This document shows positions 1 to 6,315 of a stretch of 10,325 nucleotides of DNA, piece by piece. Under the pieces are notes generated by a model. The model was not told the origin of the DNA, ran no database searches, and saw nothing but the letters and a program-made list of their open reading frames with translations. The position numbers and the translations under genes were made by a program. This DNA comes from Reyranella sp. (lineage in GTDB: Bacteria; Pseudomonadota; Alphaproteobacteria; Reyranellales; Reyranellaceae). Where the stretch lies: NCBI GenBank assembly GCA_030681635.1, contig JAUXRT010000114.1, positions 1-10,325 on the forward strand. Reading direction: 5' to 3'. Every line of letters starts with the position of its first letter. Position 1 is the first letter of the stretch.

Positions 1-387
1 AAGCGCGGCATGAAGCCGCTCGGCATCTACCGCGGCTTCGAGGTGGTCGGCTGCGAGCCTGATGAGATGGGCATCGGCCCCGTGTTCGCGGTGCCGAAGC
101 TGCTGAAGAAGCATGGCCTCAAGGTCGAGGATATCGGTATCTGGGAGCTCAACGAGGCGTTTGCCGTGCAGGTGATCTACTGCCGCGACAAGCTCGGCAT
201 CCCCAATGAGAAGCTGAACGTCAACGGCGGCTCGATCTCGATCGGCCATCCGTTCGGCATGACCGGCGCGCGCTGCACCGGCCACGCGCTGATCGAGGGT
301 CGCCGCCGCAAGGCCAAGAACGTCGTCGTCACCATGTGCATCGGTGGCGGCATGGGTGCCGCCGGCCTGTTCGAAGTGGTGCAGTAA
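1..387 (+). CDS. Thiolase (acetyl-CoA acyltransferase family), C-terminal part, 5' cut by window edge
   Basis: Thiolases cleave 3-ketoacyl-CoA with CoA, or run in reverse to condense two acyl-CoA units, in beta-oxidation or related acyl-CoA metabolism in the cytoplasm. The frame is open from base 1, and 128 residues are visible before the TAA. They match the thiolase C-terminal domain: NEAFA (visible residues 51-55), a GGSISIGHPFGMTGAR-type segment with the catalytic His at 83, and CIGGGMGAAG with the second catalytic Cys at 113. The nucleophilic Cys of the N-terminal domain lies outside the window. The common family form is GGAIALGHPLGASGAR, so the SISIGHPFGMTG variant marks a particular subfamily rather than a defect. 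An internal ATG at 10 is not the start, because homologous sequence begins before it. The gene converges on the MATE gene, with a hairpin between them. The family call is secure; chain-length specificity cannot be read. Confidence 0.95.
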   Translation, partial: KRGMKPLGIYRGFEVVGCEPDEMGIGPVFAVPKLLKKHGLKVEDIGIWELNEAFAVQVIYCRDKLGIPNEKLNVNGGSISIGHPFGMTGARCTGHALIEGRRRKAKNVVVTMCIGGGMGAAGLFEVVQ

Positions 388-409
388 GACTCTTCACGTC
401 CACTCCAAC

Positions 410-435
410 GCCTCTCCCCCACAAGGGGGAGAGGC
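410..435. terminator. Perfect 11-bp hairpin between convergent thiolase and MATE genes
   Basis: GCCTCTCCCCC (410-420) pairs perfectly with GGGGGAGAGGC (425-435) around the loop ACAA. The hairpin sits 23 bases after the thiolase stop and 7 bases before the end of the minus-strand MATE gene, so it can serve as a bidirectional terminator. No T-run follows on either strand. It is therefore not a textbook intrinsic terminator; it may work as a 3' barrier, or be one copy of a dispersed C-rich/G-rich palindrome of the kind often seen between genes in alphaproteobacteria. Confidence 0.6.
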
Positions 436-441
436 TGCGGA

Positions 442-1782
442 CTACCGCCCGCGCCCCCAGGGCGCCAGCAGCAGCGGCAAGGCGACCAGGCAGCCATAGG
501 CCGCCATGCCGGCCCCGATCGCGGCGAACACGCCGTTCAGTCCCATTCCCAGCTTCTCGACGGCGAACCAGCCGCCGGCCGTGGCCACCACCATCCGGGC
601 GATGCCGGCCAGGAGCGGCACTGTCATGCCGCCCGCGCCCATGTTCGCGAAGTAAAGCGCGAGGCCCAGGCCAAACAGGCAGTAGAACGGCCCGACATGC
701 GTGAGGCAGGAGACGCTGGCGGCGATCACCTGCGGATCGTCAGTGAACAGGCGAGACCAGCTTTCCGGCAGCAGCGCCGCGGTCCAGCCGATGACGCCGA
801 TCGCCGCGAAGGCCACAAACCCACCGATCCAGGCGACCCGCACCGCGCGCTTCCAGTCGCCCGCGCCCGATGCCACGCCGACCAGAGTGGTCAGGCCCGT
901 GCCGATGCCGAAGGCGAGCGGCGCCACCATATATTCCAGGCGCATGCCGATGCCGAAGCCCGCCAGCGCATCGGTGCCGAAGCGGCCGACCAGCCCGGTC
1001 ACCAGCGTCGCGGTGAGAATGCCGGTCAGCGTCGCGAAGGACCCAGTAAGGCCGACGCGCAGCATCTCGCCCAACAGCCGGCGCTGCAGCCTGACGCCGG
1101 CGAACCGCGGCATGAAGCCCAGCCCGCCCTGCCGCACGGCGCGCGCCTGCAGCAGGGCCGAGCCGCTCATGGTTACGATCCCGGCCATGGCGAGCCCCAT
1201 CATGCCGAGGCCCGGCCAGCCGGCGACCCCGAGCGTCATGAGGCCCGCCAGCGGCACGTAGACGATCGACATCAGCAGGCCGTAACGACCGGGCGTCGCC
1301 GCATCGCCGCCGCCGCGCAGGAGGGCCGCAAGAAACGCGTTCAGCCACAGCACCACGCCACCGAAGAAGAACATGTTGCTGAAGGCGAGCGCGTATTCCA
1401 GCGCGAGCCCGCTGCCGCCCATCAGGCGATAGAGCACGGGAGCGACAGTCCAGCCGAAGGTCGCGAACACCAAGGCGCACGCGACGGCCACCGCCAGCGC
1501 ATGCAACACCAGCACCCGCGCATCCTCGAGCCGGCCGGCACCCAGCGCGCGCGCCAATGCCGAGGCGACTCCGCCGCCCATGCCGCCGTTGGCCACGTTG
1601 TGCATCAGCACCACGAACGGCAGGACCAGCGCGAAACCCGCCAGCGCGTCGGCGCCGAGCCGGCTGATGAACCAGGTTTCGGCAATAGCGACCGCGATCT
1701 GCACCGCCATGAGCCCGGTGGTGGGGCCGGCGAGGCGCAGCAGACTCCGCCCGATGGGTGCGGTCAGAAGAGGATGGGACAC
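442..1782 (-). CDS. MATE-family multidrug/toxin efflux transporter
   Basis: The product is an integral membrane protein of about 446 residues, the usual size for a MATE carrier of 12 helices. It exchanges Na+ or H+ for cationic drugs or metabolites across the inner membrane. Hydrophobic segments run along the whole chain. Near the N-terminus a segment starting RLAGPTTGLMAVQIAV is followed by WFISRLGADALAGFAL, which resembles the MATE helix 1-2 pattern (P at a helix start, then a short loop and LG..ALAG). A similar RLEYMVAPLAFGIGTGL pattern recurs mid-chain, consistent with the two-lobe internal repeat. I chose the GTG at 1782 because GGAG lies six bases upstream of it; an in-frame GTG at 1812 would add ten residues but has a poorly spaced GGAG. 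The gene lies downstream of the hydroxy acid oxidase on the same strand, 153 bases away, and is probably transcribed separately. The substrate is unknown. Confidence 0.93.
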   Translation of the reverse strand: MSHPLLTAPIGRSLLRLAGPTTGLMAVQIAVAIAETWFISRLGADALAGFALVLPFVVLMHNVANGGMGGGVASALARALGAGRLEDARVLVLHALAVAVACALVFATFGWTVAPVLYRLMGGSGLALEYALAFSNMFFFGGVVLWLNAFLAALLRGGGDAATPGRYGLLMSIVYVPLAGLMTLGVAGWPGLGMMGLAMAGIVTMSGSALLQARAVRQGGLGFMPRFAGVRLQRRLLGEMLRVGLTGSFATLTGILTATLVTGLVGRFGTDALAGFGIGMRLEYMVAPLAFGIGTGLTTLVGVASGAGDWKRAVRVAWIGGFVAFAAIGVIGWTAALLPESWSRLFTDDPQVIAASVSCLTHVGPFYCLFGLGLALYFANMGAGGMTVPLLAGIARMVVATAGGWFAVEKLGMGLNGVFAAIGAGMAAYGCLVALPLLLAPWGRGR

Positions 1783-1935
1783 GAGAGGCTCCGAAAAACA
1801 GCGCACCCGCACGGCGTTGCCGTGCTCCTCCCGTCAAATGACGGGAGACCAAAACAGTGGGGTTAGCGCTGATCCATTTCGAAGAGCCCTCGGAAGGACG
1901 ACGGTGTACGGAGCCTTAGCCGAATTTGCAAGCGA
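1783..1935. other. 153-base intergenic region between hydroxy acid oxidase and MATE genes
   Basis: No gene is seen here. The region holds the leader of the MATE gene, including GGAG six bases before its GTG, a perfect short palindrome at 1828-1847, and one arm of a 10-bp inverted repeat whose other arm overlaps the stop codon of the oxidase gene. A promoter for the MATE gene is expected here, but I could not pick out a convincing -35/-10 pair. Confidence 0.6.
1828..1847. repeat. Near-loopless 9-bp palindrome upstream of the MATE gene
   Basis: CTCCCGTCA (1828-1836) is the exact reverse complement of TGACGGGAG (1839-1847), separated by only AA. As RNA it would fold with an 8-bp stem and a 4-base loop. 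It lies 46 bases upstream of the MATE start, within the likely leader. It could be an operator, a leader hairpin or a copy of a dispersed intergenic palindrome. It lacks a U-tract on either strand, so a simple terminator role is unlikely. Confidence 0.5.
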
Positions 1936-1943
1936 TCAGCGCT
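1865..1943. repeat. 10-bp inverted repeat spanning the 3' end of the hydroxy acid oxidase gene
   Basis: AGCGCTGATC (1865-1874) is the exact reverse complement of GATCAGCGCT (1934-1943), with 59 bases between. The second arm covers the TGA stop (1936-1938) and the last two codons of the oxidase gene. The transcript could fold into a long-loop stem that shields its 3' end. It may also be chance. Confidence 0.3.
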
Positions 1944-3105
1944 TGTTGCGGCGCAGATCCTCGACATCCTTCCACATCAGGAACTGCGGGCCGAGGTCGG
2001 CGATGGTGGGCGCGCCGATCTGGGCCTGGGTGATGTCGATCTCGCGCTTGAAGATTTGTAGCGCCTTGGTGGCGCCCGCCACGCCGCCCGCCGTCACGCC
2101 GTAGAGCGTCGGCCGGCCCACGAACACGAACTTGGCGCCCATGCACAAGGCCACGATCGCATCCATGCCGCGGCGGATGCCGCCGTCGAACATCACCGTC
2201 ATCTTGTCGCCGACCGCGTCGCGGATCGCCGGCAGCACCTCCAGCGGCGACGGCGCGATGTCGAGCTGACGCGCGCCGTGGTTCGACACCATGATGCCGT
2301 CGACGCCCAGCGCATGGGCGCGGATGGCATCGTCGGGATGCATGATCCCCTTCAGCACGAAGTTGCCCTTCCAGAGTTCGCGGTAGCGCTCGACATGCTT
2401 CCAGGTCATCGGCGCGCGGTTCTGGTAGGCAACGAGGTCCGCCACCTTGTCGGCCGTGGCGTCGGGGCCGACATATTTGGCCCAGTTGGAAAAGTAGGGT
2501 GTGCCGTGCTGCAGCCACTGCAGCATCCAAGCCGGATGCCTCAGCGCCTCGAACTTGGTCTTCCAGGTGAGTTTTAGCGGACGGCCCCAGCCGTTGCGCG
2601 TATTGCGCTCGCGGTTGGACCCCTCGGGGACGTCGACGGTGAAGACGAGCGTACGCAGGCCCGCGTCGGCCGAGCGCTTGATCAGATCCTCGGAGACGGC
2701 CGGATCCTTGGCTGAATAGAGCTGGTACCAGCCATGGTCGGGCGCGAGCTTGCCGAGATCTTCTATCGAGCCGGTGCTGGAGCCCGACATGATGAAGGGC
2801 ACATTGGCGTCGCGCGCGGCCTCGGCCAGCATCAGGTCGGCGCCATGGCGGAACAGGCCGGCAAGACCGGTCGGTGCGATGCCGATCGGGCTGGAATAGG
2901 TGCGGCCGAACAAAGTCGTCGACTGGTCGCGCACGGAGACGTCGACGAGATAGCGCGGCACGATGCGCGCCTGGCGGAACGCCTGCTCGTTGGTAACGAG
3001 ACCGACCTCGTCGTCGGTGCCACCCTCGATGAAGTCGTAGGCGATCTTGGGCAGCCGCTTCTTCGCGAGCTTGCGCAGGTCATCGATGTTCACAGCGCCG
3101 TTCAT
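1936..3105 (-). CDS. FMN-dependent alpha-hydroxy acid oxidase/dehydrogenase (LldD/glycolate oxidase family)
   Basis: This enzyme oxidises a 2-hydroxy acid (lactate, glycolate, mandelate or a longer chain) to the 2-keto acid using FMN, passing electrons to O2 or a quinone. The 389-residue length is normal for the family. Catalytic positions are present in order: Tyr23 in YDFIEGG, the FMN segment PIGIAPTGLAGLF (73-85), Gln128 and Tyr130 in WYQLY, Asp158 in TVDVP, Arg165, Lys252 in VLKGIM, His276 and Arg279 in SNHGARQLD, and Arg311 in DGGIRRG. The family motif is normally SNHGGRQLD, so Ala278 is a small substitution beside the catalytic His. The ATG at 3105 is preceded by GGGAGAG. The gene diverges from the PhyH-type dioxygenase at 3201, with 95 bases between, and could share control with it. 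No membrane segment stands out. The family is secure; the substrate is not known. Confidence 0.95.
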   Translation of the reverse strand: MNGAVNIDDLRKLAKKRLPKIAYDFIEGGTDDEVGLVTNEQAFRQARIVPRYLVDVSVRDQSTTLFGRTYSSPIGIAPTGLAGLFRHGADLMLAEAARDANVPFIMSGSSTGSIEDLGKLAPDHGWYQLYSAKDPAVSEDLIKRSADAGLRTLVFTVDVPEGSNRERNTRNGWGRPLKLTWKTKFEALRHPAWMLQWLQHGTPYFSNWAKYVGPDATADKVADLVAYQNRAPMTWKHVERYRELWKGNFVLKGIMHPDDAIRAHALGVDGIMVSNHGARQLDIAPSPLEVLPAIRDAVGDKMTVMFDGGIRRGMDAIVALCMGAKFVFVGRPTLYGVTAGGVAGATKALQIFKREIDITQAQIGAPTIADLGPQFLMWKDVEDLRRNKR

Positions 3106-3200
3106 TATCGTTCTCTCCCGCTAGGCCCCGATTTTGACCGTCTTTGCGGCGGCAGGCCAGCGGTGTTAGCGTTTGCAAATGCGTCATCGGAGAAGCGCAA
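3106..3200. promoter_or_regulatory. 95-base divergent promoter region between hydroxy acid oxidase and PhyH-type dioxygenase genes
   Basis: The two genes point away from each other, so both promoters must lie in or near these bases. Visible elements are the oxidase ribosome binding site on the minus strand (GGGAGAG), the dioxygenase ribosome binding site GGAGAAG at 3189-3195, and a palindrome at 3169-3182 close to the dioxygenase start. TTGACC at 3134-3139 resembles a -35 box, but no good -10 lies at the right distance. The promoters themselves are inferred from gene layout only. Confidence 0.5.
3169..3182. promoter_or_regulatory. Candidate operator: palindrome around TTTGCAAA
   Basis: GCGTTTGCAAATGC has a perfect 8-bp core, TTTGCAAA (3172-3179), and two further matching pairs outside one mismatch. 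It is A/T-rich against a GC-rich background and sits seven bases upstream of the dioxygenase ribosome binding site, in the gap between divergent genes. This is where a repressor dimer could control both genes. No regulator gene lies in the window, so the binding protein is unknown. Confidence 0.35.
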
Positions 3201-3998
3201 ATGGAATTGAGCGCCCAGCAGCTGGAACAGTTCGACAGAGACGGATTTCTGGTTTTTTCCGATCTGTTTTCGCGCAACGAGGTGGCCATTCTGCGCCGCG
3301 AAGTGGCGCGGCTCTCCCAGGTCGAGGGCGACGAGGTGGTGCGCGAGCACACCGGCGGCGTCCGCACCATCTTCCGCTGCCACGAGGACGACGGCCCGAC
3401 ACGCTCCAGGCCGTTCCATGCCCTGGTCCGCACGCCGCGCCTACTGCGGCCCGTGCGCCAGGTACTGAAGGACGACGCGGTCTACGTCTATCATACCAAG
3501 ATCAACACCAAGCCCGCGATCGAGGGCACGGTGTGGCAGTGGCACCAGGATTACGGCTCGTGGATGCGAGACGGCTGCGCGCGTCCCGACATGGCGACCT
3601 TCAACGTCATGATGACCGACACCAGCGAGATGGGCGGAGCGCTCTATCTCATCCCGGGCAGCCACAAGCTCGGCCGCATCGAACCGGTCTACGACGAATC
3701 GACCTCGTACAAGTTCTGGGCGATGCCCAGGCAGCGCATGATCGAAATCCTGAAGAGCTCGCCCGAGCCTGTGGCCGTCACCGGCCGCGCCGGCACCTCG
3801 GTGCTGTTCCACTGCAACGTGCTGCACGCTTCAGGTCACAATCTCTCGGCCGACGATCGCTGGCACATCTATGTCTCGTGCAACACCGTCGCCAACAAGC
3901 CGCAGCTCGGCCCCAACCCGCGGCCCGACTGGGTGGTGTCGCGCAACTGGAACGCGCTGCCGATCGAGGATGACGAAGGCGTCTTGAAGGCAGCGTGA
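3201..3998 (+). CDS. PhyH-family (EctD-like) Fe(II)/2-oxoglutarate-dependent dioxygenase
   Basis: Enzymes of the phytanoyl-CoA dioxygenase superfamily hydroxylate small molecules or acyl-CoA, using O2, Fe(II) and 2-oxoglutarate, in the cytoplasm. The 265-residue product starts MELSAQQLEQFDRDGFLVF, a typical family N-terminus. The metal-binding triad is visible: His115 and Asp117 in WQWHQDY, and His209 in NVLHASG. Arg220 lies where family members bind the 2-oxoglutarate carboxylate. The stretches around 99-120 (TKINTK, WQWHQDYGSW) and 151-156 (IPGSHK) resemble ectoine hydroxylase and its relatives, but the EctD signature F-x-W-H-S-D-F-E-T-W-H is not matched and no ectoine genes are nearby. An EctD assignment is therefore not justified. 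I chose the ATG at 3201, with GGAGAAG upstream; an in-frame start at 3144 adds 19 unlike residues. The stop overlaps the GTG of the next gene. The substrate is unknown. Confidence 0.9.
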   Translation: MELSAQQLEQFDRDGFLVFSDLFSRNEVAILRREVARLSQVEGDEVVREHTGGVRTIFRCHEDDGPTRSRPFHALVRTPRLLRPVRQVLKDDAVYVYHTKINTKPAIEGTVWQWHQDYGSWMRDGCARPDMATFNVMMTDTSEMGGALYLIPGSHKLGRIEPVYDESTSYKFWAMPRQRMIEILKSSPEPVAVTGRAGTSVLFHCNVLHASGHNLSADDRWHIYVSCNTVANKPQLGPNPRPDWVVSRNWNALPIEDDEGVLKAA

Positions 3999-4921
3999 GC
4001 AGGCTCATCCTCCACCATTACGACTTCTCGAACTTCGCCGAGAAGGCGCGGCTGATGCTGGGCTACAAGGGCCTGGCGTGGCGCGGCGTGGAAATTCCGC
4101 CGATTGCGCCCAAGCCCAAGCTGGAGCCGCTGACCGGCGGCTACAGACGCACGCCGGTCCTGCAGGAAGGCGCCGACATCTGGTGCGACACCAACCTGAT
4201 CGCGCGCGAGCTTGAGCGGCGCGTGCCCTCGCCCACTTTCTATCCCGCCTCGACCGCGGGGGCCGACGAAGCGTTGACGCGCTGGGCCGAGCTGCAGTTC
4301 ATGCGGCCGACGGCCCTCTATGTCTCGGGTATCAACGCCGATCACATGCCGGCCGGCCTGCACGAGGACCGCGCCCGCCTGCACGGGCTGCCGACGCCCT
4401 CGATCGAGGCAGTGCGGGCCGCCGCCATCCGCAACCTCCATCTCGTAAAGCCGCAGATCAAATGGCTCGCCGACATGCTGGCCGATGGACGGACTTATCT
4501 GTTGGGCGCCCGGCCCAGCATCGCAGATTTCGCCGCCTACCATGTCGTCTGGTTTTATCGCGGCCGGCATATCGATTGCCGTGCCGTGTTCGATCCCTAT
4601 CCGAAGCTGATCGCCTGGCGCGACCGCATGGCCACCATCGGCCACGGCCAGCGCACCGACATCGATGCCGACACCGCCCTGGCCGAAGCCCGCGCCGCCG
4701 AACCCGCGACGCCGCGCGCCTCGCTGCCGCAGGAGGGCGACCCCCAACCCGGCGAGCGCGCCCGCGTGCGCCCGGCCGACAATGCGAAGGATTGGGTCGA
4801 GGGCGAAGTGCTGTTCATCGACGCCCAGGAGATCGCACTGCTGCGCGATGATCCTGTGGTGGGCAATGTCGCTGTGCACTTCCCGCGGCTGGGCTACGAC
4901 TGGCGGCGTGTGCGCCGCTAG
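3995..4921 (+). CDS. Glutathione S-transferase family protein with extra C-terminal domain
   Basis: GST-fold proteins conjugate glutathione to electrophiles or act as glutathione-dependent isomerases or lyases. Residues 1-75 form the thioredoxin-like domain: HHYDFSNFAEKARLML near the N-terminus, with Ser12 as a possible catalytic residue, TPVLQ (53-57) with the expected cis-proline, and CDTNLIARELE (64-74), where families normally bind the gamma-glutamyl group. Residues 88-215 are the helical domain, including YLLGARPSIADFAAYHVVW (168-186), the conserved folding motif. At 308 residues it is about 80-100 longer than a standard GST. The tail (about 225-308) has a Pro/Ala/Glu-rich linker, then a segment of likely beta strands (about 250-308). 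The GTG start at 3995 overlaps the dioxygenase stop (GTGA), with GAAGG just upstream, so translation is probably coupled. The stop shares CTAG with the convergent gene. Family sure, function unknown. Confidence 0.88.
   Translation: MSRLILHHYDFSNFAEKARLMLGYKGLAWRGVEIPPIAPKPKLEPLTGGYRRTPVLQEGADIWCDTNLIARELERRVPSPTFYPASTAGADEALTRWAELQFMRPTALYVSGINADHMPAGLHEDRARLHGLPTPSIEAVRAAAIRNLHLVKPQIKWLADMLADGRTYLLGARPSIADFAAYHVVWFYRGRHIDCRAVFDPYPKLIAWRDRMATIGHGQRTDIDADTALAEARAAEPATPRASLPQEGDPQPGERARVRPADNAKDWVEGEVLFIDAQEIALLRDDPVVGNVAVHFPRLGYDWRRVRR
4918..4921. other. Shared CTAG: two convergent stop codons overlap
   Basis: The palindrome CTAG contains the TAG stop of the plus-strand GST-like gene (4919-4921) and the TAG stop of the minus-strand dehydrogenase gene (read from 4920 to 4918). 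The two coding regions overlap by four bases and no intergenic terminator can fit between them. Any terminator must lie inside the opposing gene, or the two transcripts have overlapping 3' ends. Confidence 0.95.
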
Positions 4922-6315
4922 TTCTCGACGGCCAGGCGCTCGCCCTCGGCGATCGGCAATGAGGCGAATTCGGCCACGGTGATCGGCTTCACCGGCGGGC
5001 GCAGCCGGTAGTAGCCGACCTCGGCAGGTGTCGTGCCGCGCTGGTCCGCGATCAGCTCGGTGACGGTAAGGCCGCACAGCCGTCCCTGGCACGGACCCAT
5101 GCCGCAGCGCATGAAAGCCTTCATCTGGTTCGGCCCCTCGCAGCCCAGGTCGGCCACGGCGCGCACCTGGCCGGCCGTGACCTCCTCGCAGCGGCAGACG
5201 ATCGTATCGCCCTCGGGCTGGCGAAAGGAGTCGGCGGGACGGTTCAGCCAATCGAGGAACGACCGACCCATCTCCTCGCGCTGCAACCTCTGGCGGATGA
5301 TCTGGAGGTCCGGCACCGGTGCCGACGGCCGGAGGGCGCGGATCGCGGCAACGGCTGCGATGCGTCCGCGCTCGGCCGCCGCGGTGCCGCCGGCAATGCC
5401 CGCGCCATCGCCGGCCACGGCGATACCGGGCACGGAGCTGTTGAAATCCTCGTCAAGCACCGGCTGGAAGCAGAGTTGGCGGGCGTTCCATTCATGGGCC
5501 ACGCCTGCCGCCATCGCGAGATTGACGTTGGGCACCACGCCCTGGTGCAGCAGCAGCAGATCGGCTGGCAGGCGACGCCCGTTGAAGCTCACTTCGCGCA
5601 ACCGGTCGTCGCCCACGGCTTCGAGCTCGGCAACGCGGATGACCGGCACCCGGGCCCGCACCTCACGCAGCAGCTTCACGCCCTTGGCGGCGTAGGGCGA
5701 CAGCAGAAAGTCGGGCAGATGCGGCAGCGCCCGCAGCCAGTTCCGGCGTGGCATGGTGTCGAGGATCGCCTCGATACGGCCGCCGGCGCGCAGGATCTGT
5801 GCCGCCAGCAGCCAGAGCAATGGGCCGCCACCGGCCATCACCGTGCGGCCGTCCGGCACCAAGCCCTGCGCCTTCAGCAGGGTCTGCGCGCCGCCCGCGC
5901 TCATCACGCCCGGCAACGTCCACCCGGGAATGGGAAACGGCCTCTCGAGCGACCCTGTCGCCACGATCACGCGCCCGGCCTGGATCAAACGCGCCTGGCC
6001 CGCAATCGAGACGCCGACGAGGCGCGCGGGATCGAGGCTCCACACGGTGGCGCCGTTTGCGATCAGCGCGCCGCCGGTGCGCGCCTCGGCCACGAGATCG
6101 CTGCCGGCCCGATAGTCCTCGCCCAGGATCGCGCGGTCGGCGACCGGCGTAGAGGTGATGGCACGATAGATCTGGCCGCCGACACCGGGATTCTCATCGA
6201 ACAGCACGGTCGAGAGGCCGGCGCGTCCCGCCTCCGCCGCCGCCGCGAGCCCCGCCGGGCCGCCGCCGATCACCACGAGGTCGTAGTGCGCGGCGAGATC
6301 GGACGCCTGCGTCAT
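4918..6315 (-). CDS. FAD-dependent dehydrogenase subunit with C-terminal [2Fe-2S] domain (HcnB/OoxA/LhpE-like)
   Basis: This looks like the electron-transfer flavoprotein subunit of a multi-subunit amine/imino acid dehydrogenase such as hydrogen cyanide synthase, opine oxidase or D-hydroxyproline dehydrogenase. The 465 residues show a Rossmann FAD site (VVIGGGPAGLAAAAEAGRAG, from residue 14), a second dinucleotide-binding glycine motif (AGGGPLLWLLAAQ), the later FAD motif VAGDGAGIAGG, and a C-terminal BFD-like iron-sulfur domain. That domain has Cys374 and Cys376 (C-x-C in VCRCEEV) and Cys404 and Cys409 (C-x4-C in RCGMGPCQGRLCG), with further Cys392 and Cys414. The length matches HcnB. The ATG at 6315 overlaps the TGA of the ferredoxin-like gene (ATGA, 6312-6315), so translation is coupled; a longer upstream frame is only overlap with that gene. 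It is the last gene of the cluster and meets the GST gene tail to tail. Confidence 0.93.
   Translation of the reverse strand: MTQASDLAAHYDLVVIGGGPAGLAAAAEAGRAGLSTVLFDENPGVGGQIYRAITSTPVADRAILGEDYRAGSDLVAEARTGGALIANGATVWSLDPARLVGVSIAGQARLIQAGRVIVATGSLERPFPIPGWTLPGVMSAGGAQTLLKAQGLVPDGRTVMAGGGPLLWLLAAQILRAGGRIEAILDTMPRRNWLRALPHLPDFLLSPYAAKGVKLLREVRARVPVIRVAELEAVGDDRLREVSFNGRRLPADLLLLHQGVVPNVNLAMAAGVAHEWNARQLCFQPVLDEDFNSSVPGIAVAGDGAGIAGGTAAAERGRIAAVAAIRALRPSAPVPDLQIIRQRLQREEMGRSFLDWLNRPADSFRQPEGDTIVCRCEEVTAGQVRAVADLGCEGPNQMKAFMRCGMGPCQGRLCGLTVTELIADQRGTTPAEVGYYRLRPPVKPITVAEFASLPIAEGERLAVEN

Noticed and set aside
697..1866. 389-residue plus-strand open frame opposite the MATE gene
   Set aside because: It is a Gln/His/Arg-rich shadow of a clear membrane transporter; no ribosome binding site or domain is seen.
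3134..3139. TTGACC as a -35 box for the dioxygenase gene
   Set aside because: No acceptable -10 hexamer lies 16-19 bases downstream; the nearest candidate is about 24 bases away.
3201..3998. Calling the dioxygenase ectoine hydroxylase (EctD)
   Set aside because: It shares HxD...H/R and IPGSHK with EctD-like enzymes, but the EctD signature F-x-W-H-S-D-F-E-T-W-H is not matched and no ectoine biosynthesis genes are present.
3869..5251. 460-residue minus-strand open frame
   Set aside because: It is antisense to the GST-like gene and parts of its neighbours, has low-complexity Arg/Gly/Ala composition and no family motif.
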